From NCBI GenBank assembly GCA_018398575.1, contig JAGTXZ010000002.1, positions 250,501 through 314,500 on the forward strand: 64,000 nucleotides of DNA, written 5' to 3'. Position 1 is the first letter of the stretch. Each line of letters begins with the position of its first letter. Source of the stretch: Ampelomyces quisqualis (taxonomy: Eukaryota; Ascomycota; Dothideomycetes; Pleosporales; Phaeosphaeriaceae). Made by a program: the position numbers and the translations under genes. Below the pieces are notes generated by a model. It searched no databases, was not told the origin of the DNA, and worked only from the letters and a program-made list of their open reading frames with translations. This document shows positions 21,618-31,999 of the stretch, in pieces.

Positions 21618-23237
21618 CTTATATTCTATAGACTCTATTTTCTAGGTATAGTAGTTGTTTCTTCTCTATAATTCTATCTATACTTAGAAAGTATATATTT
21701 ATGTAGAGAGTATAATATACTAATAAGAATTAGTACTATTATTCTAAATATTTTGAGCTAATGTTACTAGTTTAGTTATACTAGTTTTAAATATTTTGTT
21801 ATGTTTAGAATAGAAGTAGTCTTATTACCAATTTTTTTTAATATTATAGTTTTGTTTTTAGTTTTATAATAATACAGAGTTAGTTAAGACCAAGTTATTA
21901 GATAATATAGTTAAGGTATCTTCTATGAATTCTACTATTAGTTATGTATCTATTATTTAGATAATAGGCTAATTATTAATTATAATCTATTCTTTTAGAT
22001 CTTTCTCTAAAGTATTAGCTAATATATTAAGCTAGTATATAACTTTATTCTTAGAGTAATAGTCTTATATATAATATCTAACCTTATTATAAGTATAATA
22101 AGTAATCTTATTCTTATTAGGCTTATCTTATTATAGTTGTTTCTTTACGTAACTTTTCTATTCTAGGCTTTTATTAAGATTATCTAAGTGTATAGCTTTA
22201 GATCTATACCCTAAGTATACACTTAATAGGCGTAGCTAATAAGTTTCTTATCTAGAGTAATAGTACTATTATCCTTTATTTAGTTATATTCGTTCTTAAT
22301 ATCTTTTATTTAGGCAAAGTCCTTTATATTTCTATAATAGGCGTAAGGAGTATAACCTATCTTTAAGTGCTAATTAATAGAGTTTATTATCTAAGTAGAT
22401 AGCTTTAGTTAAAAGTTCTATAAGAGTAGTAATATATATTCTACTATATATAAGTTTAGCTTATATAGTAGCTTTAAGGCCTTATTTATATGTATATATA
22501 TTAGAGTAGTATTATTCTACAAGATTTGTTAAGCATATAATTAGAAAACATTAGTGTAGTTAGTATCTAATTAGATTTATTTTAGACTTTAGATCTTTTG
22601 TTCTGTAATTACAGATTTCTTAAGAGGTAAGAAGATCTATTATAGACGTGTTTTAAACGCTTACTAGTCTTCTATAAGGTAAGTATTATTTTTATATATA
22701 ATGTTATTATCTATATACTTCTAGATAATAAGAAGTACTTATTTCTTAGCGTTACCTTTTATATAGTTTATAGTAAGAATAACTTTATTATTATTCTTAA
22801 TCTTATATCCTTCTATATAGAAGTGCCTATTAAACTAGAGGATCTAGGTCTTAAGTTTATTACAGTCTATATAGTACAGATTAGGTTTATTAACCTTTAG
22901 TCTAGATTATTTAACTTAGAAATACTCAAGTGTATCTATTGCAATATTACTGCTTATTATAAGGGTATTTAAAGTGTTAAAACTATTAGTCTAGTAGTAA
23001 ATAATAAGAATGCTAGTAGAGAGTAGAGGTATAGCTAAGGTTATTTTTTATAGATAGGTATAGAGTTACTTTAGATATAGAGGGTATTATTACTAAGATA
23101 GTAAATACTAGAGCTTTTTAAAAAGAGTAATAATAGTTAAATAGCTAGTTACTAACTTAAGCGTCTATAATATAAGTTAAACATAATAATCTATAAGGGT
23201 TTATTATAGTTTTTATATACTAAAGAAGTTCTATCTA

Positions 23238-23396
23238 TACTCTATGTACTCTATATACTCTATATACTCTATATACTCTATATACTCTATATACTCTATA
23301 TACTCTATATACTCTATATACTCTATATACTCTATATACTCTATATACTCTATATACTCTATATACTCTATATACTCTATATACTCTATATACTCT
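23238..23396. repeat. Minisatellite, 9-bp unit TACTCTATA, about 17-18 copies
   Basis: Nearly perfect array of TACTCTATA between the broken Gypsy-B2 LTR and the 3' end of the Tc1 transposase relic. The LTR contains TATACTCTATCTAC at the equivalent place (30,533 in the intact copy), so the array may have grown from it by slippage. Confidence 0.93.
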
Positions 23397-23399
23397 TAG

Positions 23400-24604
23400 A
23401 GATTAAAAAGAGCTAAGAGAGTATTCTACTCTATTAGCTCTATATTAAGTAAAAGAGTATAGAAAGTAACTCTATCTTGTAACTAATTAGTAGTATAGTT
23501 TAGAGTATACTCTCTAGTAGTTCTTACTTAGAAGAGAGCGCTTTTTAGTAGGGCTAGAGCCTAGTAGCTTATAGGTTATTATACCTTCTCTTAACTAAAC
23601 ATAATATATTAAACGTAGTAGCTATAAGCAGATACTTTATTTTTTAAAATAAGAGTACTTAGCTGTTCTTTAAGATACTCTTTAGCAAATAGAATTAACT
23701 TTAGCTTTATAATAATTAACTAATAATACTACTAATTAGTACTAGAGTCTTTGCCTTGTTATAGCTTACTATTCTTTTAATTCCATTTTTACTTAGGTTT
23801 CTTACTAGGCTTGAAACGTAGACTAGGCGTCTTTATTTCTTTTTTAAGCTTCTACTTCTCTTTTATTAAAGGCTCTAACTCTTTATTTAACTAATTTACC
23901 TTTTGTTTTACTTTTTCCTTCTCTTGCTTTGTTTTAGAGATCTAATAGTAATAGAGTTCTTTCTTCTTTTATATAAAATAACTCTACAATAAAAATTTAG
24001 AATAATCTTTCTGTCTCTTAGGTATATAGCTCTTAACAACAGCCTTATTAGCTCTTCTTTAAAGTCTATACCCTCTATGTAAATAGAGAAGTAAAACAGC
24101 TGTTTTATTAGACTAAATAATATTTTTCTAATCCTTAAGAGTCTACTTCTAATACTTAAGGTACTAAATAAGCCTCTCTGCCTTTATCTTCTTTACTAAT
24201 CTAGGCTTTCTTATTAGCTTCGTCTTCTTAAATCTAGCTTTTCTAAGTACTCTCTATACTGTAGCAGCTAATATCTTAAGGCCTTCTTTACTAAGTTTAC
24301 TAGCAATATTAGTATAGTTCTTCTTCTTTCTATACTAATCTTTTCTTTTAAGATTAACAGCTTTTTTATAAACTTCTTACTACTTAGAAGGTCTTCTAGC
24401 ACGTAGTGCCTCTTCAAAGTATTTGTTTACAAAAATAAGAGGCCTTTGATTTAGATTAAAGCCTCTCTTAGTGGCCTAGGTGTAGATTTTAATAATTGTC
24501 TGCTTCTTATTACTAGTTAAGGCTGTAATCTCTAAATTTAACTTTCTCTTAGCCTTTAAGGCTATAAGTAGGGCACAAGTTGTAATATTAAAGACAAGAG
24601 GCAT
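23400..24604 (-). pseudogene. Tc1/mariner-type transposase relic
   Basis: ATG at 24,604-24,602 opens a frame with MPLVFNITTC, then ALRARRPSK, ASKLSKEGLKILAATV and RVLRKARFKKTKL. This is the paired helix-turn-helix DNA-binding region of fungal Tc1-like transposases. Next comes SNKTAVLL...HRGYRL, where family members have WSDETSV...RRGGYRxW. The first catalytic Asp and the following Glu are therefore Asn and Lys, and the Trp is a stop. Later blocks include KQKVN and LNKELEPLIKEK. The final DDE/DDD part is unrecognisable towards 23,400, where the minisatellite begins. At least ten in-frame TAG/TAA codons are present. No terminal inverted repeats were found. Confidence 0.8.
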
Positions 24605-24925
24605 TATACAAAGGCAAAAGAGTAAAGTAGTTGTAGTAGAGAATTAATATACAAGGGTTATAGTAAAGGATTGATTCACAGGAGTTAGGACACGTTATAC
24701 TAGTATTAGGCTGTCACAACAGTATTGGGCCAATATACCTATGTATTTGCCTTGTTCGTTGAACACGGGGTGGACCTGACTTTTGAAATGCTTCTCCGTA
24801 CTGTAAGACGCTTTATAAGCATTGTCAAGAAGTAGGTTTGTTAAAGTGTGGTAATATTAAGTGAGTATAGCGTGTTGTACGAGATATAGGAGCTATTATC
24901 AGAACAATTGTTAGGCAACATTACA
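24605..24925. other. Transition from AT block to GC-normal island
   Basis: RIP-type sequence gives way to ordinary composition at about 24,670. I see no gene; it lies downstream of the SurE-like relic. Confidence 0.4.
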
Positions 24926-25945
24926 CTAAGGCATAGGCAATTGAAGCGTCTCCGGGCAGACAAGGAGTCGCTCGAGCTTTTTAATGATATCTCTTTCAGC
25001 GCCCCGGCCTGGTCCTACCATTTGACTCGACCTGAATCCTTGCTGGGGTTTCCTATGTCGACTAACTGGGCTGATAGTAACGAGGCATTCGCTGTTCCTG
25101 TGCCTCATAACATCCGCCTCATACGGGAAACCCAGCTGGTTACACCAATTAGTGAGGCGGCCAGGACCTTGACTTTGATTGATCCTACTCAAGATAAATC
25201 TGAAATTGGTGGCCTGATTACAATGCGGTCCAACTGCAGCAAAGTTGATGTTAAGATAGGTGTCTCTTGGGAGATAAGGCTTCCCACTTTCAACAATCGT
25301 GTCAGTGATTTTGAGAGCGAGTCGCGCATAGATTTGGCTGCGGAGTGGTGAGGACGCGATCCATCTTGTTGGTTGGCCGGTTGCACCCCGAAAAACGATA
25401 GCGGGAAATCCGTCTGCCGAAGCCTGCGCAGCAGCGATAGAAGCTTCGTCATGTGCGCCAAATCCCAGTCTGTTTCCGATACCTGGCCCGACCAACACAA
25501 GATCTGGTTTCTTGTGTTTCCAAAACTTCTTGGCTAGCGCTCCTGTACCGAGCGACACTACGTCTAGCTAGAGACAAAACTTAGCGAGCGATCGTTCCTT
25601 GGCGTTTCTTCGTCGTACCAGATCTGCAGCATAGTAATTTAGGCGAGGGTTTTTGGCGTCGAATCCCGGAACAGCGGGGTCGCAAGGGGAGTCGTCGCAT
25701 TCTGATGGCAACTGCGGATCAGGCGGATCGATAGCTGGGGGTCTAAGTACATACTACTATGAGAGCAACGACCTGAAGTGCTTACGGGGAGACTCAGGAG
25801 CAACGAGTATAACGTCATGGCGAGCATTCAACTGGTTGTAGAACGTCCTAATATTTTGCTCTTCCCAACCTTCAGTGTTAGTTAGGACAATGCGGGCACC
25901 TTGAGTTAGAGAAACTGCTATCATGAGCCATAGGCGGAACATCAT
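24926..25945 (-). pseudogene. SurE-like secreted acid phosphatase/nucleotidase, broken
   Basis: Fungal SurE-family proteins are metal-dependent 5'/3'-nucleotidases or acid phosphatases, often secreted. From ATG 25,945-25,943 the frame reads MMFRLWLMIAVSLTQG (signal peptide), ARIVLTNTEGWEEQNIRTFY, then HDVILVAPESP. Two consecutive TAG codons follow near 25,757. The same frame resumes as CDDSPCDPAVPGFDAKNPR, LNYYAADL, and after a likely 51-nt intron (25,618-25,568, GTACGA...CTCTAG) VSLGTGALAKKFW, PDLVLVGPGIGNRLG, GKPYLPRDTYLNINF and FRFILSRI, ending at 24,926. A serine/glycine motif expected after VAPES appears in another frame (TSGRCSHSS), implying indels. The metal motif NDDG is NTEG and the GPN motif is GPG, so catalysis was probably lost before the frame broke. 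A gene with an extra intron is possible but less likely. Confidence 0.72.
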
Positions 25946-26234
25946 TGTGCAGAATCTGTATAGACAGGGCATGAGAAAACAAACAAGAATATTGCAAGGC
26001 GGAAAGGGGGAGACCAGATATTTATGTTTTCGTGCCTCCACTTCACTACAGCAATTGATGCGCGAGCATAGCTAGAAATATACTCTGTACGGAGTACTCC
26101 GTACATTCATAGAAAGATTACAAGGTTGTGCAGCATCGACATATTGTGCTGACGTTGTAGCCAATAGCAGAACCTATGTTTCGCTTCCTAATGTCATTCA
26201 ATAAGGTCCGCGCAGACCTATGACATACCTACAC
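25946..26234. other. Upstream region of the SurE-like relic
   Basis: GC-normal spacer with no coding signal. It contains the 18-bp palindrome listed separately. Confidence 0.4.
26087..26104. repeat. Perfect 18-bp palindrome GTACGGAGTACTCCGTAC
   Basis: Exactly self-complementary, with no spacer, in the GC-normal island 140 bp upstream of the SurE-like start. A short dispersed fungal repeat, a mini-MITE end or a transcription-factor dyad are all possible. Confidence 0.85.
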
Positions 26235-26236
26235 TA

Positions 26237-26501
26237 CTGTGGTACAAGGCAAAAGTATTGTACCGGTAGGGGTGGTGTGGGGCCCAGAGATTGGTATTTT
26301 GGCCTAACGCAGATCAGATAGAAGCTGTATTTTATTCGCTACTAGACCTTAAGGAGTGTAACGTAGCAGCTAGGCTATGCTAAAAACATTGCATTTAATA
26401 CAAATTAGTATAGGATAGCACGTAAGACTTATTCTATCTAGATTTTGCAGCTTAAAACCAGGGGACCCCTACTAGTACAATACTTTTGCCTTGTACTACA
26501 G
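26237..26501. mobile_element. MITE E: 265-bp element with ~40-bp inverted termini
   Basis: Left end CTGTGGTACAAGGCAAAAG and right end, read inward, CTGTAGTACAAGGCAAAAG. Both continue TATTGTAC..GTAGGGGT. TA flanks at 26,235-26,236 and 26,502-26,503 fit a Tc1/mariner-type target. No coding capacity. Confidence 0.85.
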
Positions 26502-26503
26502 TA

Positions 26504-27047
26504 CTCTATAATAGAGATAGACTAATACTGTATCCGTGCTCGAGAATAGTAAATACACAGTATACTGTATCGTGTCAGATACGAGAGAAGTTACGCTGTA
26601 CCCCTATACAAAGTATCGCGCACTCCTATAAGCCCCTGTTATAAAGCCCTTTAATAAAGCCACCTATATACCTATAATATGTTCTATGTCTAGAGTATAG
26701 AATAGGTATCTTGATTACACAGATTCTATATCTTTATTAAAAAAAAATATAAAAAAGAATTGTTATATAAGTTCTTGTTTGTGCTATTAAGGTAAAGATT
26801 TTAAAAAGTTTTAATTTTAGAGTTTTAGGTCTAACATAATGTAAGTGTAGGGCTAGATTTACTTAAGATAGTTTGCTAATTTAGCCTTAGTAGTGTCTTA
26901 GAGAGGTACGTAATACTTTGTATAGAGATTTTGTATAATATCTTCTATTAGACACTATACTAATTAGATAAAGTATTATATATCTATAACGCGAACTATA
27001 TTAGATAGATAGTAATTAATTATAAAGTAATAAGAATCTTTTTACTC
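26504..27047. other. AT-rich spacer between two MITEs
   Basis: Mixed sequence passing from partly GC-normal to RIP-type at about 26,640. Nothing recognisable. Confidence 0.4.
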
Positions 27048-27049
27048 TA

Positions 27050-27624
27050 CTATAGTATTAGGCAAAAGTACTCTATGTAGGTTATTTTCTTAGCCTAGTA
27101 TTAAGCTTTACTAACTTTAGATAAAACAGTATTATATACATTTCTCGGAACTTTAGCTAAGCCTAGTACTTTATAGAGTCTCTATAAACAAAGAAAAGTA
27201 GGGCTAGTCTACTCAAGCGCTTCTGGTAAGTAGCTAGTATAGTAAGTAAGTACTAAACTTAATTAATACTACCTTTATATACTTGGCTATAAACTTCTAT
27301 ATATAGCCTACGTTATGTAGTACTCTAATAATAAGCTATTTATTACGTGTAAGATATTAGTAAGAAGTCTATTAGCGTTAGCGTTAAGTAAGTAAAGGTG
27401 TTTCTATTGTTATAGAATAAGATAAGATTAGAGGTAGTTAAGGTAAAAGATTGTTACTAGCAGTACTAGGTAAAAGTATTATATTTATAGCTTTAGAGGC
27501 TTATATATAACTGTATAAATTACTATAGATAAGTATATAATATATAAGACTATAGTGCTTTTAATCTCTAGGTGTATAGTATAGCTTAGGCTTCTATATA
27601 GAGTACTTTTGCCTTTAACTATAG
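27050..27624. mobile_element. MITE F: 575-bp element related to MITE E by its termini
   Basis: Left end CTATAGTATTAGGCAAAAGT and right end, read inward, CTATAGTTAAAGGCAAAAGT, both followed by ACTCTAT. Flanks TA at 27,048-27,049 and 27,625-27,626. It shares the internal GGCAAAAGTA of the terminus with MITE E. The body is heavily RIPped and has no coding signal. Confidence 0.78.
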
Positions 27625-27678
27625 TATACTCTACAAAATTAGTCTACCTACTACTTTAATCTTGTTTAGCTTTATATT

Positions 27679-27978
27679 TGTAGTAACGCAGGTAGGTATA
27701 GCTATTAGAATTAAATTAGATATGTATTAGAGGTATATAGAAGTGCGTGTTGTATTAGAGATTCTAGATTAACTATATACCTATAGGTCTTATATAAAAG
27801 AATAAGAAAAACTTATCTTCTATCTAATACAATAGGCTTATATTTATAGTTAGGGTAGTAACTAAGTTAGAGTAGATTTAGAGCGCTTTTAGTGCTACTC
27901 TTACTATCTCTTACGTAATCTGTTACTAAGCCTTAATAAAGTATTAGATATAATATATATTTGTATATATTTGTTATA
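27679..27978 (-). repeat. 3' LTR of Gypsy-A2
   Basis: 300 bp, aligned along its whole length with 15,487-15,792. The terminal ACA is ATA, a RIP-type change. Confidence 0.85.
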
Positions 27979-28289
27979 TTATTCCTCTTTTTAAAATTAA
28001 TAGTTTGTATTAATTAGGTCTATACTAGTACGTTCTTAGATACTATTTAAATTCTCTAAAAAGTCTTATTTACCTTAACTTTAAATTTCTAATAACGCGT
28101 TATAGCTGTTTGTTATTGTTTTGCTTAGCGCGGCAGCGCGTTTATTACTTTAACTTTACCTAGAGTTTCTTAAGTATATATATAAGGCTAGTCCTTAGGT
28201 ATACTACTTTTTTATACTCTTCTTCTTACATTTGTATACCTATAGCTATCTAAGTCTTTTCTTAATTTAATTATTAGCTAACTGTATAG

Positions 28290-28937
28290 TAGATACACAC
28301 AATATCTATTTCTTTTTCTTCTAAAGCTTATCTTCTAGCCTATTTGGTTGTTTGCCTATAGGCTGCAAAAGCTTTTGCTTGTAGCTATTTTAATATTATG
28401 TTTAGATTCTATTTAGATATGTTTAAGACGTGTGTATATTATACGCTCTTAAATAAGAAGTATTACCTAGTTCTTAAATTTACAGGTTAGAAGTATAATA
28501 GCCTTTTTAAGGCCCTTAACTACAGGTTTGCTACTCTAGGTAGAGATAAGTCTAATAAGGTAGCAGCGTTTTAGTTAGCTACTACTACGTAAGCAGGCAC
28601 TATACAGGTAGCAAATATAAACACTACTAACCTACTTATTAGTACTTATTACTAGAGAGAGAAGCTAGCTAGAGAGGTTAGAAGAATAGCTAAGGAGGTT
28701 AGGTTGCTTAAGTAGAGTATAGCTAGGTTAACTAGTATAGTTCCCTAGCTAGTAAATATCTTAATAGCATCTTAGGTAAATTAGGTAGTAGAGAAAGTAG
28801 CTAGTACTTGCAGTAAGTAAGGCTAGAATAGAAGACAACTAGGTAGTGCGTTAGTGTCTGTACCTAGGAAGTTAAATAGTTAAGATTATTCTACTAGTAG
28901 TAGTAATAGTCTACTATTAGATCTAATAGAAGAGTAA
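28290..28937 (+). pseudogene. Antisense accessory ORF of Gypsy-A2 (relic)
   Basis: Opposite strand to pol, next to the 3' LTR. One frame (codon phase 28,539) gives AKAFACSYFNIMFRFYLDMF, CVYYTLL, KKYYLVLKFTG, KYNSLFKALNYRFATLG, RDKSNKVAAF, then LAREVRRIAKEVRLLK (amphipathic basic helix) and RQLGSALVSV. It ends TAA at 28,935-28,937. More than ten in-frame TAG/TAA codons sit where Gln, Arg or Trp would be. The Gypsy-A1 copy has the same peptides, which argues for past coding. No known domain recognised; the C-terminal third looks like a coiled coil. Confidence 0.58.
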
Positions 28938-29699
28938 GGCTTTTATTATTAATAGTTGTTACCTACTAGTATAGTAGTTACAATATTAAGTTTAATTTCT
29001 CTAATATAATTATCTTAAAATACTATAAGATCTTTAACTTCTTTTTTTTCTACTATAATCTATTTAGCTAACGCTTGTAAGGGTCCTAGCTACTTTAGAT
29101 AGCGTTTATAGAACGCTTATAACATTTACAGTGCTCCTATAAAGTTTAATATATTATACTAGGTTGAATTAGAGTTATAACCTACCTATTTTACATAATA
29201 CTTTAAGATATAGTAGTATAGCTTACTAGCTAGAATCTCTTCTACCTCTTATTCTTTAATACCTTAAATTAGGATGCTAGATAGGTTTAGGCTTAGCTAA
29301 CTAGGCAAGGGGTTATTAGAGTCTTTAAAGAGTACGTCTAGAGTAAACGCGTTATAGATTTTAGAGCCTTTAAGTAGCTTAAGTTAAAATAAATAACTAA
29401 CTTATTCTAGAACTCTAAAGAGACCTTCTTATAATTTAGTAAGTTTGCGACTTAAATAGGTAACAGATAGGTTTTAGGTTAAGAGGTAAACCTTGTTACC
29501 TACTACCTAATTAATAAGTTATTAATATTTATTTACTTTAGCAGCTATCTATTACTGCGCCTTTTTTATATTATCTTTAGCTATACGCTAGGCTTTATAC
29601 ATGTAGGTAGCTAGGCTTAGAGTATTCTTAACGTTTGCATCTTTGTGTTTTAAAGTAGATAAAGACTAGTCCTAGCTCTATTTAGGTTAAGATCTAAAC

Positions 29700-30254
29700 A
29701 GAAGCTAATATAGTGCTATGCTAATTGCAGAGTATAGTAACGTTACCTAGGCTTAATTAATTGTTAGTAGAAGGTTACTCTAGTTGTCCTAGTAATAGAA
29801 TATAAAGAGCCTTAATTGTTAATTAATATACTTATTTATAATCTTAGTTAAACTATTAGTCTATTTGTAATAGGCAGTAAAAAGCTTAATTTGTACGCCT
29901 AGAATCTAGCAGAATTTAGACTAGAATTAGGATACAAACTAAAGGCTGCAATTAGACAGAATACTTTAAGGTGTATAGCTAAATTATTATACCTATTAGA
30001 TAAACAAGTAAGCTATCTACTAAGCGTAAATTGTTTTATAGTAAGAAATAGAGATAGCTTGCTTTAATAGACAATTAATAATAACTATGATTTCATTATA
30101 GCTAGAATAATCTTTTAGGAATATCTTAAAATCTATACACAAATACTATATAGGCCTATTAGGAATTAGTAATAGGTAGAGAAATCTTTAGAATAAAAGC
30201 TATCTTAGATAGAATCTTTAACAGGAAATATAGTTTTATATATAGCGTTTATAC
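29700..30254 (-). pseudogene. Gypsy-A2 pol, integrase part downstream of the Gypsy-B insertion
   Basis: Colinear with the integrase part of Gypsy-A1 (10,600-11,190). The frame runs across the Gypsy-B insertion at 30,255-37,350 into the reverse-transcriptase part at about 37,351-39,400. Confidence 0.7.
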
Positions 30255-30259
30255 ATAGC

Positions 30260-30763
30260 TGTTAAGACTGTTAGTCTAGTAGCAAATAATAAGAATGCTA
30301 GTATAGACTAGGGGTACAGCTAAGGTTAGTTTTTGCAGATAGGTGCAGAGTTGCTTTAGATACAGAGGGTGTTATTACTAAGACAGTAAAGACTAGAGCT
30401 TTCCAAAAAGAGTAATAACATTTAGATAGCTTAATGTAACTAACTTAAGCGTCTGTAACATAAGTTAAATATAATAAGCTATAAGAGTTTATTATAGTTC
30501 CTATATACTTGTTATACTCTATCTACTTTGTTCTGCCAAGAGTATAGATTAAATAGAGCGCAGAGTAGTTGCTTTGTATGCTAAGACTTTGCTCTATACA
30601 GAGCAAGTTACGTAAGGTCTCTGTCTCTAGTACCCTATCTACTACTAGGTAAACTACTTGCTTAATAAGCGCAATAGTGTTCTAAGACATATAGTATCTA
30701 AAGCTAAGGCCTGTCTTAAGACTATTTAGGTTAAGAGACCTAGGACGTCCTTAGGTTGTAACA
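30260..30763 (-). repeat. 3' LTR of Gypsy-B
   Basis: 504 bp, same length and termini as 36,842-37,345. Confidence 0.93.
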
Positions 30764-30932
30764 CTATCCTCTTCTCTCTCTTAGTTTATTCTTAAACCTA
30801 GGTGTCTAGTGTTTACTAAAATTAGGTAGAGTCCTAGTTTTATAGCCTAGTTATGTAACAAACTACCTAGCTTATAACTAGGCGTAACCCTGTATTATAA
30901 GTAGAGTTAGCTGTTGTCTTTGTTACCTCGCT

Positions 30933-31538
30933 ATGCCAAAACATCCTAAATAACCTAAACCTATTTCTACTAATACTAACAACAGTACTATCTGTTGTTA
31001 AGAGCTTACTAATTTTACTAATCTATTTAGTACTATAATAGTGCAGAAATGTTCCTTATGTCGCAAACACAACTATATATACAAGGTCTACGTTTAGTTA
31101 GAAAAATGCAGCGCATATAACTATAAGAACTAGAGTTACAATATACGCGTAACACAGTTAGAACTTTTAAGGTTAGCAGCAAAGAAGCGCAAATTGCAAA
31201 CGCAAATAAAAGAAATAATAGAAGCGCAGAACGCTGCAGTTAAGGCCTATAAGAAGGCGTTAAAAGATCTACGCGTAGCGTAAGCGCACAAAGAGCAGTT
31301 ATAAAAACAAATAGACTTAGTAGATTGTTATACTAATAACGCAATTGCAGTAGAGACTTAAGAGATTAAAGAGATAGAGCAAGCAGAGGATACTAGTATC
31401 TTAACTCTTAGGGATATTCCTAAGAGTAGTTTTAACCTCTACCTCTTGCCTAGCACCTAGGGTGCTTTTAAGGGTTTCCTGTTAGAGGCTAAGAAGGCTC
31501 CTTTTAATACTGCGCCAATAGCTAGCAACAGTTTGTAA
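30933..31538 (+). pseudogene. Antisense accessory ORF of Gypsy-B: Cys motif plus coiled coil (relic)
   Basis: ATG at 30,933 to TAA at 31,536-31,538, 201 codons in one phase, with eight in-frame TAA/TAG codons. It lies opposite to pol and just inside the 3' LTR. After MPKHPK a Cys segment reads KCSLCRKHNY ... EKCSAYN, a CxxC then a second CxxC whose last Cys is now Tyr (TGT to TAT). A long charged helix follows: LLRLAAKKRKLQTQIKEII, EAQNAAVKAYKKALKDLRVA and KQIDLVDCY. The acidic C-terminal part is LTLRDIPKSSFNLYLLP. A zinc-binding head and coiled-coil tail would suggest nucleic-acid binding and oligomerisation, but that is inference. Not a known gag or pol part. Confidence 0.65.
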
Positions 31539-31999
31539 GGTTTGTCTTAGGTTTCTATGTGTTTTCTAAGTTGTTGTATCCTAACTATTTTACTAGAAAT
31601 TCTTTTTAGTAGTTATAGCCTTAATGTGCAAGAATCTTTTCTACTTTAAATTTGTTTTCTTCTTTAGTTTTATAGCAAAAGGTTCGCTGTAATAGTGTTT
31701 CTAGGTTAGCTAGTTCTAGTAGGCTTACGCAGAATCTAGAGTAGATCTTTATATCTAGTAGAAGCTTAAGTGTATACGTAACTAGTCTGTTCTTCTTTAA
31801 AATTAAAAACAGTCTAACTTTAACGTAGTTAAGTTCTTTACTTAGTTGTTATGTGCGTAGATTTCTAGTGTAGAGATACACCTTATCTCTTTCTTTTAGC
31901 TAAAGTACTGTTTTTTGTTTTTTGTTAACATATAAGATACTTTGTGTTTAAGCGTGTTGTATTTGTTCTTCTATTTAAGTATAGGTTTTCTTTATTTCT

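Larger units (their letters stand above)
20645..23220 (-). mobile_element. Gypsy-B2: rearranged partial copy of the Gypsy-B element
   Basis: 20,645-20,849 is an inverted fragment of the 504-bp Gypsy-B LTR, ending AATAGTCTAAACA. It is fused directly to internal sequence matching 35,218-35,325 of Gypsy-B. After two solo-LTR insertions the match continues through gag (21,258-22,970 against 35,330-36,840) into the beginning of an LTR (from about 22,976). That LTR breaks off at about 23,220 beside a minisatellite. Pol is absent. The inverted LTR joined to gag indicates a rearrangement rather than simple insertion. Confidence 0.75.

Noticed and set aside
23238..23396. CRISPR-like regular array
   Set aside because: Units are contiguous 9-mers without spacers; it is a minisatellite in a eukaryotic genome.
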